Of a stretch of DNA of 64,000 nt, positions 36,354 to 46,246 are shown one piece after another (within the stretch, counting starts at the first letter, position 1; each line of letters opens with the position of its first letter). The position numbers and the translations under genes were made by a program. This DNA is from Aldehydirespirator sp965203575 (GTDB lineage Bacteria; Actinomycetota; Acidimicrobiia; Acidimicrobiales; Aldehydirespiratoraceae): NCBI GenBank assembly GCA_965203575.1, contig OZ241894.1, positions 2,418,001 through 2,482,000 on the forward strand, in the 5' to 3' direction. The notes beneath the pieces were generated by a model. That model searched no databases, was not told where the DNA came from, and saw only the letters and a list, made by a program, of their open reading frames with translations.

Positions 36354-37777
36354 AGCACGGCCCTCGCCACTGCACCTACCGCCTCCCGCGCGCCGCGGAT
36401 GCAGGCCGGAAGGCCCACGCCCCGGAAGGCGGCGCCCGCGGCGACCAGTCCGGGCGTGCCGTCGGCCAGGCAGGCGTCCACCGCGGCCACCCGCTCGAGG
36501 TGGCCCGGCCGGTACTGCGGGAGCGAGCGGAGCCATGGCGTGACCCTGGCCTCGAAGCGGCCCCGAGCGGCGCCCTGAACCGCGACCACGCCGGTGTCGG
36601 CGAGCTCGGCGGCCAGTGTGGAGACCAGTTCAGCGGAGTCGAGGTCCATCCAGCGCCGGTCGTCGGTCCGCCCGGCCGACACGCGCAGGACGGCAAGCCC
36701 CTCATGGGCGTAGTGCCGCCATTTCGAGGATGTCCAGGAGCAGGCCGTGGTGAGGAGTCCCTGACTGCGGGGCACCAGGTAGCCGCTGCCGTCGAGGGGC
36801 CGGGCCAGGTGCTCGTCGCGGACCACGAAGGTGGCCAGCGCGACGTCGGCGTACTCGATGTCGCCGAGGATCGTTGCCGCGTCCGGCGCGAGCGGTTCGA
36901 GCAGGCGAGCCGACGCCCAGGCGGGGCAGGCGAGGATCACCCCGTCGGCGTCGATGGGACCGTCCGGGGTTGTCACCCTCCATCGACGGCCGGCACCGCG
37001 GGATGCCTCCGGCTTCACCGATACGACCGGGGTTGCCAGCTTCACGGCTTCGCCCAACTCGGCGGCAAGGGCGTCCACGATGCGGGTCACGCCGCCCCTC
37101 ACGCTCTGGAACACCGGTGCCGTCGCCTCCCGGTCGCGGTCCCGGCCCTGCGCAAAGGCGACCCGCTGGAGGGCCGGGCCGAGCGGGCCTCCCCGCCGGG
37201 CCGCCTCGTACAACGGAGGGGCACAGGCCTCGATGCTCATCTGGTCGGCCGATCCGGCGTTGATGCCGCCGAGCAGGGGGTCGACGAGCCGCTCGAACAC
37301 CTCGTCGCCGACCCGGGGGCGCAGCACCTCGCCCACCGAGGCGTCGCCAAGAAGCGGGTCGGCGTCGCGGGCCAGCCCGCGGGCCAGCGCGTCGACGGCC
37401 CGCTCGGAGACCACGCCGGTGCCCGCCACCGCGTCGGCCGTCCAAACCACGCCGAGCACGGAGCGGGCCGGAAGCGGGCACAGCCGGCCGTCCACCCACA
37501 CGAAGGCCCCGCTCGCGGCGGGCTCGACCAGTTCCGTGCCCAGGCCGAGCCGGCGGCACAGCTCGGCGGCGGCGGGGTCGCGGGCCACGAAGCCGTCGGG
37601 TCCCGAATCCACTCTCAGCCCGCCGACCGGCGCGCTGTCGATCTTCCCGCCCGGCCGGTCGCCCGCCTCCAGCACGACTGCCTCCACCCCGGCGCACTGG
37701 AGTTCGTATGCGGCGGCCAGCCCCGAGATCCCCGCGCCGGCGACGACCACCCGGCCTCCCGGCGCGGTCAGTCGCAC
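36347..37777 (-). CDS. Protoporphyrinogen/coproporphyrinogen oxidase (HemY/HemG type)
   Basis: 476 residues. VVAGAGISGLAAAYEL at the N-terminus is the FAD dinucleotide-binding fold, followed by EAGDRPGGKI and later SADQMSIEACAPPLYEAARRGG, typical of flavin-type porphyrinogen oxidases. In Actinomycetota this enzyme usually makes coproporphyrin III in the coproporphyrin-dependent haem route. It overlaps hemE by 10 bases, which confirms the pathway. GTG 37777 is the start. Confidence 0.85.
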   Translation of the reverse strand: MRLTAPGGRVVVAGAGISGLAAAYELQCAGVEAVVLEAGDRPGGKIDSAPVGGLRVDSGPDGFVARDPAAAELCRRLGLGTELVEPAASGAFVWVDGRLCPLPARSVLGVVWTADAVAGTGVVSERAVDALARGLARDADPLLGDASVGEVLRPRVGDEVFERLVDPLLGGINAGSADQMSIEACAPPLYEAARRGGPLGPALQRVAFAQGRDRDREATAPVFQSVRGGVTRIVDALAAELGEAVKLATPVVSVKPEASRGAGRRWRVTTPDGPIDADGVILACPAWASARLLEPLAPDAATILGDIEYADVALATFVVRDEHLARPLDGSGYLVPRSQGLLTTACSWTSSKWRHYAHEGLAVLRVSAGRTDDRRWMDLDSAELVSTLAAELADTGVVAVQGAARGRFEARVTPWLRSLPQYRPGHLERVAAVDACLADGTPGLVAAGAAFRGVGLPACIRGAREAVGAVARAVLC

Positions 37778-38817
37778 AACACCCGGCCCTCGTCGTGCAC
37801 TACTTGCACCACGCGGGCCAGCACATCCGGATCACTGTCGGGCAGGACGCCGTGGCCCAGGTTGAAGACGAAGCCGGGATGACCGTCGTTGGCGGCCAGC
37901 ACGGCCCGGGCCGCGTCGCAGGCCGCCGACTCTCCGGCCAGCACCACCGCGGGGTCCAGGTTTCCCTGCAGTGCCCGGCCGGGCCCGACCCGCAGCCGGG
38001 CGGCGTCGATGGGCACGCGGAAGTCCACGCCCACCACCTCAGCTCCGCAGCCGCCCATCTGGTCGAGAAGCTCGCCGGTGCCGACCCCGAAATGGATCCG
38101 CGGCACTCCGGTGGAGCCCACCGCTTCCAGCACCCTTGCGGAATGCGGGGCGACACCCCGCCGGTACTGATCGGGCGACAATGCCCCCGCCCAGCTGTCG
38201 AACAGCTGCACCGCGGCCGCGCCGGCCTCCACCTGCGCCAGCAGCGAGGCGATGGCGAGGTCGGCGAGGCGGTCCATGAGCTCGTGCCACAGGGCTTCGT
38301 CGCCGACCATCAGCGCCTTGGTCCTGGCATGGTGACGGGACGGGCCTCCCTCCACCAGGTACGACGCCACCGTGAACGGGGCCCCGGCGAACCCGATGAG
38401 GGGCACCTCCAGCATCTCGACGGCGCGGCGGACGGTCTCGATCACGTACGGCGTGTCGGAGACGGGATCGAGCGGGCGCAGCCGGTCAAGGTCGCCGCGG
38501 GCCGAGAAGGGCCGCTCCACGACCGGCCCGGTGCCGGGAACGACATCGACGCCGAAGCCGACGGCATGGGCCGGCACCACGATGTCGCTGAACAGGATGG
38601 CCGCGTCCACGCCGTAGCGGCGCACCGGCTGCAGCGTGATCTCCGCGGCCCGGTCGGCGTCGGCGATGGCGTCGAGTATCGAGCCGGTGCCCCGCACGGC
38701 CCGGTACTCGGGAAGGGATCGGCCAGCCTGGCGCATGAACCACACCGGCACCCGCCGGTGGGGCTCTTGGCGACAGGCCCGCACGAAGTCGCTGTCGTCG
38801 AAGCGGCCGCTGCTCAT
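37768..38817 (-). CDS. hemE: Uroporphyrinogen decarboxylase
   Basis: 349 residues from ATG 38817. FMRQAGRSLPEYR holds the conserved substrate-binding Arg residues, DAAILFSDIVVP the catalytic Asp, and GAPFTVASYLVEGG the second signature; FNLGHGVLPD ends the barrel with the active-site His. It converts uroporphyrinogen III to coproporphyrinogen III in haem synthesis. It is first in a long minus-strand operon whose next member is the porphyrinogen oxidase. Confidence 0.9.
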   Translation of the reverse strand: MSSGRFDDSDFVRACRQEPHRRVPVWFMRQAGRSLPEYRAVRGTGSILDAIADADRAAEITLQPVRRYGVDAAILFSDIVVPAHAVGFGVDVVPGTGPVVERPFSARGDLDRLRPLDPVSDTPYVIETVRRAVEMLEVPLIGFAGAPFTVASYLVEGGPSRHHARTKALMVGDEALWHELMDRLADLAIASLLAQVEAGAAAVQLFDSWAGALSPDQYRRGVAPHSARVLEAVGSTGVPRIHFGVGTGELLDQMGGCGAEVVGVDFRVPIDAARLRVGPGRALQGNLDPAVVLAGESAACDAARAVLAANDGHPGFVFNLGHGVLPDSDPDVLARVVQVVHDEGRVLCD

Positions 38818-38854
38818 CGCGTCAAGCCAGTGGTGGAGGGGTCGGGAGCGCCGA

Positions 38855-40108
38855 TCAGCCCGCGGCCCGACGCAGCAGGCCGGCCGGGCGCCGGTTGTTG
38901 CGGTCCTTGACGATGCGGCGGACAGCTTGGTCCGCGGCCGTGGCCATCTCAGCTCGCCACACCCACATGGCATCGCTGTGATCGGCCTTCTCGGAGCCGT
39001 GGCCGGTGCGGTCGACGTCTTCGCCGCTTCCCTTGTCCACCAGTTCCACCCCGTCGGCATCGGGTTCCACCACCAGCACGGCGATGCCCCGGCGGCGCAG
39101 CCCGTCCAGCTCCTCGTTCAGCTTGTCGTCGACCCACTGCCGGCGCGCCGCTCGCATGGCCCTGCCGTCGTCCCACGCCAGTTCCAGCGCCTCCGACCAC
39201 CAGGCTTGATCGTCGGCCTGGGGACTGGGCGGTTTGGGCTCGCCCAGTCCGACGCCGGACCGGGCGCTGGTCCAAGCCTCCGATAGGGAGCCGCGGACCC
39301 TCGACCATCCCGCGGTGCCGCTCATCGGTGACGACACGACGACTAGGTCGAATGCGGGCGGTCCCATCAGGTCGGCGTTGGTGTAGGAGTGCAGGCCGCC
39401 GTCGATGTAGCGCCGCCCGTCCACGGTGACCGGCTCGAAGAGGACCGGCACGGCGCAACTGGCCCGCACCGCCTCCGCGGCCGTGGCCTGCAGATCGTCG
39501 CGCCCGAACACGACTCGCTCGCCGTCGGAGAGTCGAACGGCCGGGACCCAGAATGGCTTCGCGGGCCACGGCTCAGGATGGAGCTCCGCCATGCGCTGCT
39601 GGAGGGCCTCGGTGGTACGGGTGCCCCGCGGCAGCAGCCCGACGGCGGCATGCAGCGGACGGGCCTGCCATGGTGGCCACAGCGACCGCGCGATCAGCGT
39701 CGGCGATTGCGGTCCCTGCTCGTTCCAGTCGCGTTCGTTGCGGCCCTCGTGGTAGGGAGTGACGACCCGGTCGATGATGGCTTGTCCCTCATCGCTGACG
39801 GGTTCGCCCCGCCGGTGGGCGTACAGGTCGGCGGGTGGGATGCCTGCCCGGAGGCAGAGCCCGGTGATGGCCCCGGCCGAGGTGCCCAGAATGAGCTCCG
39901 CCGTGCGGGCATCCCAGCCGGTGACCTGGTGAAGGGCTCCGACCACGCCCGCGTGCCATGCCTCGGCAGCCGCGCCGCCCGCGCTGAAGACCAGCCCCAC
40001 CGAGATCCCGTCGCCGGAGCTGCCCTCCGACGGACCGGGGGCGGCCGCTTCGTCGACCATCTCGGCGTCGCTGACTCCGTCGAGTCGATCGGGCTCAGTC
40101 GAGTCCAT
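38855..40108 (-). CDS. Patatin-like phospholipase
   Basis: About 417 residues from ATG 40108 (a GTG at 40117 is possible). Oxyanion region FSAGGAAAEAWHAG, nucleophile GTSAG, and IDGGLHSYTN with the catalytic Asp of the Ser-Asp dyad. The family hydrolyses acyl chains of lipids. There is no signal peptide. The start lies 115 bases from the divergent HelR gene. The gene stands just before hemE on the same strand but the gap (37 bases) leaves co-transcription open. Confidence 0.8.
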   Translation of the reverse strand: MDSTEPDRLDGVSDAEMVDEAAAPGPSEGSSGDGISVGLVFSAGGAAAEAWHAGVVGALHQVTGWDARTAELILGTSAGAITGLCLRAGIPPADLYAHRRGEPVSDEGQAIIDRVVTPYHEGRNERDWNEQGPQSPTLIARSLWPPWQARPLHAAVGLLPRGTRTTEALQQRMAELHPEPWPAKPFWVPAVRLSDGERVVFGRDDLQATAAEAVRASCAVPVLFEPVTVDGRRYIDGGLHSYTNADLMGPPAFDLVVVSSPMSGTAGWSRVRGSLSEAWTSARSGVGLGEPKPPSPQADDQAWWSEALELAWDDGRAMRAARRQWVDDKLNEELDGLRRRGIAVLVVEPDADGVELVDKGSGEDVDRTGHGSEKADHSDAMWVWRAEMATAADQAVRRIVKDRNNRRPAGLLRRAAG

Positions 40109-40222
40109 GCAGCCCACGATACGGGGGATAAGATCAACAGTTCCCCTGATACTCGGATCCGTCTCAGAGCGGCCCGCCGCTCTCCGGCGGACCCGGCAGC
40201 CAAGCCGAGCCGCGGTTCAGCC

Positions 40223-42400
40223 TTGACCAGTCGCCACCCCGACCTAGAAGCCGAACAGGCCTACTTCGATCTGGCCCACGCCTGCCTGGACATGGCCCGC
40301 GAGCGGGCCACTATGGCCACGTCGGTGTTCCGCACCGGTCGGGGCGGCACCACCCAGGCCAGATTCGAGCGCGAGGCCATGCTGGAAGCCGCTCTCGCCC
40401 GGCTGACCAAGCTCAACATCGGGGACCGGTCGCTGGTGTTCGGCCGCATCGATCCGGCGGGAACGGGCGAGCGGTTCTACATCGGACGGGTCGGTCTGTG
40501 GGACGCCGATCACGACCCGATCCTGGTGGACTGGCGGGCGCCGGTGGCCGAACCCTTCTACCGGGCCACCGGCCGCGAGCCGCTCGGCCTGGAGCGCCGG
40601 CGGCACTTCGCATCCCGGGGCAGCACCCTGCTGGGGATCGAGGACGAGTTCTTCGGCGAGAAGGCTGCCATCGGCCTCGACCTGGCCGACCGGGACTTCG
40701 ACGGCGCCGGCGGCCCTCCCGGCGACGGCCGCCTCGACGGACGGCCGGGCTCGGGCGCCTTGATCGCCTCGCTGGAGGCGGCTCGCACCGGTCGTCTCAG
40801 CGACATCGTGTCCACCATCCAGGGCGAGCAGGACAGGGTGATCCGCTCGGAGATGCCCGGCGTCGTGGTGGTGCAGGGAGGCCCCGGCACCGGCAAGACC
40901 GTGGTGGCGCTGCATCGGGCCGCCTACCTGCTGTACACCCACCGGTTCCCCCTGGAGAGCCAGGGCGTGCTGGTGGTGGGGCCCAACCGCCTGTTCCTCG
41001 CCTACATCGAGCAAGTGCTGCCCTCGCTGGGGGAGGCCGGTGTGGAGCAGGCCGTGCTGGCCGACCTGCTCAGCCCCGCGGTGCGGGTGGCGGGTCTCGA
41101 CAGTGAGGCTGTCGGCCGCATCAAGGGCGACCCTCGCATGGCCGGAGTGCTGCGCCGCGCGGTGCGGGACCGCCGCCGGCCCCTGAGAGGCGATCTGACT
41201 GTCGGCTACGAGCTGCAGCGGCTGCATCTCAGCGTGGAGCAGTCGGCGGAGATCGTGGCCGAGGCGTCCCGGAGGATCCGCAAGCACAACGCCGGGCGCC
41301 GGCTGGTGGAGGAGGCGTTCTTCGCAGTGCTGGCCGGCAGCGCACGCCGCGCCGCCGATCCGGCCGAGGTTCGCGAGAGCCTCTCGGACACGGTCGAGGT
41401 GCGAGAGGCGCTGGAGTGGATGTGGCCCGTGCTCACCCCGGCCCACCTGGTGAACGACCTCTATGGATCGAAGGCGCTGCTGCGCTCAGCGGCCGGCACG
41501 CGACTCAGCGGCGAGGAGATTGAACTGCTGCACCGGCCCCGGGCCGGGCACGCCTCCGAGGTGACGTGGTCGTTCCAGGACGTGCCGATTCTGGACGAGG
41601 CCCGCGCCCTGCTGGGGTACCGGCCCGGGCACCGGGAGGAGGACGCGGTCCTGACCTACGGCCACATCGTGGTGGACGAGGCTCAGGACCTGTCGCCGAT
41701 GGAGCTCCGCATGATCGCCCGGCGCAGCCTCAACGGCTCGATGACGGTGGTGGGAGACATCGCGCAGGCCACCGGGTCCTGGGCCCACGACGACTGGGAG
41801 TCGGTGCTGGAGGGCCTGCCCGACCGGCGCCCGCCCCGGCGGGTGGAGCTGACGCTCGGCTACCGGATCCCTGCTCCGGCGATGGCGCTGGCGAACCGGG
41901 TGCTTCCCTACGCCTCGCCCGGTGCGGTGCCGCCCTCCACGGTCCGGACCGTCGGCGACGAGCCCCGCATCGTGGCCTGCGGCGCGGCCGCGGCGATAGG
42001 CGATCCGGCTGCTGCGAGCCGCAACGTGTCCGCACTGGGCGAGACGCTGGCCGAGGTGATCGCCCAGGAGCGGGACGAGGTCGGCGAGGGCAACGTGGCC
42101 GTGATCCTGCCCGACTCGCTGCATGAGCCCCTGCGGGTCGAGCTGGCGAGCCGTTCGGTGGTCTTCGGCGGACCCGGCCGCAGCGGCCTGGAGCAGCAGG
42201 TGACGCTGGTGCCGGTGCGCTTGGTGAAGGGCCTCGAGGTCGATGCCGCGGTGGTGGTGGAGCCGGCCCGCATTGTGGCCGAGGAGTGCCAGGGAGTCCG
42301 CTCGCTCTACGTCGCCCTCACCCGCGCCACCCGGCGGGTGACGGTGGTGCACGCCGAGCCCCTGCCTGAGGTGCTGGCCCAGCCGTACGCGGCGGCCTGA
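40223..42400 (+). CDS. HelR/HelD-type RNA polymerase-recycling ATPase
   Basis: 725 residues from TTG 40223. N-terminal helical region (AYFDLAHACLDMARERA), Walker A QGGPGTGKT (about 218-226), later VVDEAQDLSPMELRMIARR, TVVGDIAQATGSWAHDDW, and the C-terminal LVKGLEVDAAVVVEP with YVALTRATRRVTVVHAEPL. This is the UvrD-like fold of HelD/HelR. Members in actinobacteria displace stalled or rifampicin-bound RNA polymerase. HelR rather than UvrD is chosen by the long N-terminal prong region and the absence of a full UvrD 2B domain. A longer in-frame extension upstream is shadow of the patatin. Confidence 0.75.
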   Translation: MTSRHPDLEAEQAYFDLAHACLDMARERATMATSVFRTGRGGTTQARFEREAMLEAALARLTKLNIGDRSLVFGRIDPAGTGERFYIGRVGLWDADHDPILVDWRAPVAEPFYRATGREPLGLERRRHFASRGSTLLGIEDEFFGEKAAIGLDLADRDFDGAGGPPGDGRLDGRPGSGALIASLEAARTGRLSDIVSTIQGEQDRVIRSEMPGVVVVQGGPGTGKTVVALHRAAYLLYTHRFPLESQGVLVVGPNRLFLAYIEQVLPSLGEAGVEQAVLADLLSPAVRVAGLDSEAVGRIKGDPRMAGVLRRAVRDRRRPLRGDLTVGYELQRLHLSVEQSAEIVAEASRRIRKHNAGRRLVEEAFFAVLAGSARRAADPAEVRESLSDTVEVREALEWMWPVLTPAHLVNDLYGSKALLRSAAGTRLSGEEIELLHRPRAGHASEVTWSFQDVPILDEARALLGYRPGHREEDAVLTYGHIVVDEAQDLSPMELRMIARRSLNGSMTVVGDIAQATGSWAHDDWESVLEGLPDRRPPRRVELTLGYRIPAPAMALANRVLPYASPGAVPPSTVRTVGDEPRIVACGAAAAIGDPAAASRNVSALGETLAEVIAQERDEVGEGNVAVILPDSLHEPLRVELASRSVVFGGPGRSGLEQQVTLVPVRLVKGLEVDAAVVVEPARIVAEECQGVRSLYVALTRATRRVTVVHAEPLPEVLAQPYAAA

Positions 42401-42496
42401 GAGCGTCGCGCTCGCTGAGTCAAGCATCCTGAGCCCCCGGCCGTCAGGACACCTAGGGTTGACGCGGTGAGGGATACCGGCATTAGGGTATAAGGC

Positions 42497-43624
42497 ATGC
42501 TTGATAGCGCTGCGGCGCCGATGGCTCTAGCGACCCCCTCCTCGCCGCGGTCTGCGGTCGCCCCCGCGGCTCGCAACGGTCGCGGGATCAGGGTGGACGG
42601 GGCCGACGTCGCTCTGGGCGGGTCGCCGGTTCTGCGCAGCGCCTCGATCTCCGCCGAGCCCGGCCGGACGCTGGCGATCCTCGGTCCGAGCGGATGCGGC
42701 AAGACGACCCTGCTGAGGGTGCTGGCCGGCCTTCAGCGACTGGACTCGGGCCAGGTGGTGCTGGGCGGCACGCTGATGTCGGGGCCCGGTGTGCACGTGG
42801 CCGCCGACAAGCGCGGCATCGGCATGGTGTTCCAGGACTGGTCGCTGTTCCCGCATCTCACCGTGGCGGCCAACGTGGCCTTCGGCCTGCCCCGCTCGGA
42901 GCGGCCCCGCAGCCGGGTCCTGCCCCGGCCCGCCTCGGGCCGGGTGCGCGACCTCTTGGACATGGTGGGGATCGCGGAGCTGGCCGACCGGCTGCCCGGC
43001 TCGCTGTCGGGAGGGCAGCAGCAGCGGGTGGCGCTGGCCCGGGCCCTGGCGCCCCAGCCGTCGGTGCTGCTGCTCGACGAGCCCTTCTCGAGCCTCGACA
43101 CCACCCTGAGAGTCGAGGTCCGCGCCGAGGTGGCCGCGCTGCTGCGGGAGCTGGAGGTCACCTGCGTGTTCGTCACCCACGACCAGGACGAGGCCTTCGT
43201 GCTCGGCGACGAGGTGGCCGTGATGCGCGACGGCGCCGTCATCCAGCAGGCTGCCCCCGCGATGCTCTACGAGCAGCCTGCGGACCGCTGGCTGGCCGGT
43301 TTCGTGGGCGAGGCCGACACTGTCGTGGGCCGGGCCGAGGGCGACATCGCCTACACCTCCATGGGGCCCATGAAGCTCCAGTCGCGGATCCATGGCGAGG
43401 TGGACGTGCTGCTGCGGCCCGAGGAGCTCGCGCTGACCGAGGGCAGCTCGGGCACCGTCGACCACATCGAGTTCTTCGGCCACGACACCCTGTACTACGT
43501 CCGCGATGCCGGCGGTGACGTGCTGCGTTGCCGGGCCACCGGGGCCCCCCGGTTCGGCATCGGCTCGGGTGTCGACATCTGCCACAGCGGGGTGCGCACC
43601 GTGGCCTTCCCCCGCTCCGCCTAG
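42497..43624 (+). CDS. ABC transporter ATPase (FbpC/PotA-like)
   Basis: 375 residues. Walker A GPSGCGKTT near residue 63, Q-loop FQDWSLFPHL, signature LSGGQQQR, Walker B LLLDEPFSS, H-loop FVTHDQDEAF, then a C-terminal TOBE-like domain (LLRPEELALTEGSSG). This layout fits the iron(III), sulfate, molybdate or polyamine ATPases. No permease or binding protein is adjacent, so it may be an orphan or energise a distant complex. ATG 42497 or ATG 42521. Its stop shares the four bases CTAG with the convergent Rieske gene. Confidence 0.8.
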   Translation: MLDSAAAPMALATPSSPRSAVAPAARNGRGIRVDGADVALGGSPVLRSASISAEPGRTLAILGPSGCGKTTLLRVLAGLQRLDSGQVVLGGTLMSGPGVHVAADKRGIGMVFQDWSLFPHLTVAANVAFGLPRSERPRSRVLPRPASGRVRDLLDMVGIAELADRLPGSLSGGQQQRVALARALAPQPSVLLLDEPFSSLDTTLRVEVRAEVAALLRELEVTCVFVTHDQDEAFVLGDEVAVMRDGAVIQQAAPAMLYEQPADRWLAGFVGEADTVVGRAEGDIAYTSMGPMKLQSRIHGEVDVLLRPEELALTEGSSGTVDHIEFFGHDTLYYVRDAGGDVLRCRATGAPRFGIGSGVDICHSGVRTVAFPRSA

Positions 43625-44673
43625 CCGGACACCTCCGCGCCGGTCTCGGCCACCAGGTCGGCCAGCATCCGGCGCATCTCCAGGGTGATGCGGTCGGCCT
43701 TGGAGTGGTACTCGAGCGCCGGCACCAGCGGAACCGCCTTGGTGCCGATTCGCTGCAGCAACACGCTGTCCTCGGCCGCCACCGCCTGCTGGAAGGCCAC
43801 CGTGTCGGCGATGGCGTCGGGCTCGTCGTCGATGTCGTTGCGGTAGTCGGTGCAGTAGAGCCGGGTGGTGGCCGCATCCACGGGCTGGTGGCAGAAGCTG
43901 ATGGTCAGCACCATGCCCTCTTCCGGGTAGCCGATGCGCAGGTACACGTGGTGGGGGGCGGTGAACACGAACAGCAGCTCCCGCTCCACCACCTTGTAGT
44001 CGCCGTCGGCGCCCATCGAGTCGTCCAGGGCCTTGGTGAAGTGGCGGTGGTGGGCGGTGAAGCGCCAGCCGTCGCGTTCCATCTTGTAGTCCCGCACCAG
44101 CTTGTCGTCCGGGTCGCCGAACGTGCCCAGGTGCACGAACGGCAGATGGCCGAGGTCGAGGAAGTTGTCGGCCATCTGGGCCGCCCCCGCGTTCCAGTCC
44201 AACGGGGGCAGGTGGCAGGTGACGAAGCTGGGGTCGTGGTGCTCGGGGACCTCCGGCAGCGGCGCGACGGGGTCCTCGGGCGCCAGCCACACCAGGTCCA
44301 GCGCCTCGGCCACTCCCGCGGCCGCGGTGGCGCACGCCCGGGCCGGTATGGGCAGGTCCGGATCGACCGCCGGGATCTCCACGCAGGTCCCGTCGGCTGC
44401 GAACCGGAAGCCGTGGTAGGCGCATCGCAGGGTGTCGCCCTCGATGGTCCCGGCGCTGAGCGGCGAGTACCGGTGCGGGCAGGGATCCCTCAGAGCGGCC
44501 AGTTCGCCTCCCAGCCGCACCAGGCACCAGCGCTCGCCCAGCAGGTCCACCGCCATCGGCTGGTCGTCGCCGACGTCCGCGCTGCGAGCCACCGGATGCC
44601 AGCACTGTCGCAGCGCCGGATGCTCGTTGTCGATCCAGGTGGTGCTCCAGGATGTGTCGGCGGAAGCGTCCAT
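43621..44673 (-). CDS. Rieske non-haem iron oxygenase
   Basis: 350 residues. Rieske 2Fe-2S ligands Cys65/His67 (CPHRY) and Cys84/His87 (CAYHG), then mononuclear iron ligands in DNFLDLGHLPFVHLG (His176, His181 and an acidic residue). Such enzymes demethylate or hydroxylate aromatic and other rings, with pheophorbide/vanillate-type members closest in length and spacing. It begins the catabolic cluster with two amidohydrolases. A reductase partner is not adjacent. The substrate is unknown. Confidence 0.85.
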   Translation of the reverse strand: MDASADTSWSTTWIDNEHPALRQCWHPVARSADVGDDQPMAVDLLGERWCLVRLGGELAALRDPCPHRYSPLSAGTIEGDTLRCAYHGFRFAADGTCVEIPAVDPDLPIPARACATAAAGVAEALDLVWLAPEDPVAPLPEVPEHHDPSFVTCHLPPLDWNAGAAQMADNFLDLGHLPFVHLGTFGDPDDKLVRDYKMERDGWRFTAHHRHFTKALDDSMGADGDYKVVERELLFVFTAPHHVYLRIGYPEEGMVLTISFCHQPVDAATTRLYCTDYRNDIDDEPDAIADTVAFQQAVAAEDSVLLQRIGTKAVPLVPALEYHSKADRITLEMRRMLADLVAETGAEVSG

Positions 44674-44700
44674 CGGTGTGTCCCCCTCTTCGCGCCCGGT

Positions 44701-46191
44701 CTAGTCGACGGCCCCGAACGCGGGCGTGATCTGCGCCAGCCGCTCCACGGGAGCCGGTTCGGCCATTGCGTAGTCGTGAATCTCGGTGAGCACATCCACG
44801 TAGCGGTCGTAGAAGGCTTGGCGCTCGGGCAGGTGCTCGTGTAGGCGCCGCTGCAGGTCGCGGGAGCGCTCGGCCATGGCCGCGTCGTCCACCCGGGTTG
44901 ACCGGCCCTCCGACACCATGACCTCGCCGCCGACGATGACGGTGTGTACCGACTCGCCGTGCTCGGCCAGCACCAGGCTGGCCACCAGCCCCTCGGCGTG
45001 GACCGGCACATGGCGCTCGGTGTCCAGCAGCACGATGTCGGCCGCACCGCCCGGCTGCAGCGAGCCCAGCGGCTGGCCCAGGGCGTCGGCCCCGCCCCGC
45101 AGGCACATCTTCCAGATGGTGCGGGCCTGGGGCCAGCGCGAGTGCGACCCGTGCAGCGTCTGCAGGAGCATCGCGAATTTCATCGCCTCGAACATGTTCT
45201 GGTTGTCGTTGGAGGCCGCCCCGTCGGCGCCCAGCGCCACGCTGACGGAGCCCTCCAGCAGGTCGGCCACCGGCAGGATCCCCGACCCGCACCGCAGGTT
45301 CGACACCGGGTTGTGCACGACGGTGGCCCCGCAGCGCCGCACCGTCGAGTACTCGTCGGGGTCCATCCACACGCAGTGGGCCAGGCTCGCACCGGGGTAC
45401 AGCAGGCCTAGATCCTCCAGGTACGACACGCTCGACCGGCCGTACCGCTCAAGGTTGGCGGCGATCTGGGCCCTGGTCTCCAGCACGTGGGTGTGGAAGC
45501 CCGCGCCCCTCTCGCGGGCCAGCCGGGCCAGGCCCTCCATCAGCTCGTGGCTGCTGCGTTGCGGGGCGGAGGGTCCCACCATCGGCAGGAGCCGGGAGTG
45601 GGCGCCCTGCCAGCGGTCGAAGAATCCGGCCATGGCTTCCAGCAGCCCTCCGACGTCGAACGGGTCGCCCAGCGGCTCGGGCTTGGGACTCGTAGCACCC
45701 TCGAACGACATCGTGTCGAAGATGTCGAGGTCGCCGATCATGGGCGCCAGGCCGACCCGCATCCCGGCGTCGGCGTAGGCGCTCATGAGGGCTTCCGAGT
45801 AGTTCTCGAAGTCCCACGGCGGCACCCATGCGTGGTCGAGCACCGACGTGCAGCCCGACTCGAGCATCTCCAGCGCTCCCGCCATGGCCAGCGTGTAGCC
45901 GTCCTCGGCAGTGACGGAGGCTGTCCCGAACACCGCCCACATCAGCCACAGGTCGAGCGGCAGGTTGGGGGTCACTCCCCGGTCGAGGTTCTGGCCGGAG
46001 TGGGTGTGGGCGTTGATCAGGCCCGGCATGGCCACCATGCCGTCGGCCTCCACGACCTGGGCCGAACCGGGGCGCAGACCGGTGCCGACCTCGGTGATGG
46101 TGCCTTCGGTGGCGCGGATGTCGGCCACCTGCAGGGGGCCGTCGGTGTCGAGGATCGTCGCCCCCCGAACCAGTAGCTCGGTGGCGCTCAT
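44701..46191 (-). CDS. ATZ/TRZ-type amidohydrolase
   Basis: 496 residues, amidohydrolase-fold. Metal-binding INAHTHSG near residues 60-67, later HTHVLE-type His and the LGADGAASNDN loop with the catalytic Asp. Related enzymes deaminate or dechlorinate heterocycles such as triazines, guanine and cytosine derivatives. It is separated from the second amidohydrolase by a duplicated junction. Together with the Rieske and PanB-like genes it suggests degradation of an N-heterocycle, though this is inference. Confidence 0.75.
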   Translation of the reverse strand: MSATELLVRGATILDTDGPLQVADIRATEGTITEVGTGLRPGSAQVVEADGMVAMPGLINAHTHSGQNLDRGVTPNLPLDLWLMWAVFGTASVTAEDGYTLAMAGALEMLESGCTSVLDHAWVPPWDFENYSEALMSAYADAGMRVGLAPMIGDLDIFDTMSFEGATSPKPEPLGDPFDVGGLLEAMAGFFDRWQGAHSRLLPMVGPSAPQRSSHELMEGLARLARERGAGFHTHVLETRAQIAANLERYGRSSVSYLEDLGLLYPGASLAHCVWMDPDEYSTVRRCGATVVHNPVSNLRCGSGILPVADLLEGSVSVALGADGAASNDNQNMFEAMKFAMLLQTLHGSHSRWPQARTIWKMCLRGGADALGQPLGSLQPGGAADIVLLDTERHVPVHAEGLVASLVLAEHGESVHTVIVGGEVMVSEGRSTRVDDAAMAERSRDLQRRLHEHLPERQAFYDRYVDVLTEIHDYAMAEPAPVERLAQITPAFGAVD

Positions 46192-46246
46192 GGCCGCCCG
46201 TGCCTCACAGGTGCTCGTGACTCATGGCTGCCCGTGCCTCACAGGT
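46187..46246. repeat. Tandem duplication of a gene junction
   Basis: A 26-base unit (46187-46212 and 46221-46246) repeats with a 34-base period and one mismatch. It carries the stop of the upstream amidohydrolase, the ribosome-binding area and an ATG. The first copy now makes a six-codon frame ATG-AGT-CAC-GAG-CAC-CTG-TGA before the true start of the next gene. Confidence 0.75.

Noticed and set aside
39389..42400. HelR start far upstream at 39389
   Set aside because: The stretch before 40223 is the antisense of the patatin gene and has no relation to HelR sequence.
42455..42500. DtxR/IdeR-type iron box before the ABC ATPase gene
   Set aside because: TTAGGGTATAAGGC matches only part of the 19-bp consensus and lacks the second half.
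42527..45370. Long minus-strand frame of 947 codons across the ABC ATPase and Rieske genes
   Set aside because: Same reason: the true genes in the other frames carry full catalytic motifs; this one has only low-complexity sequence.
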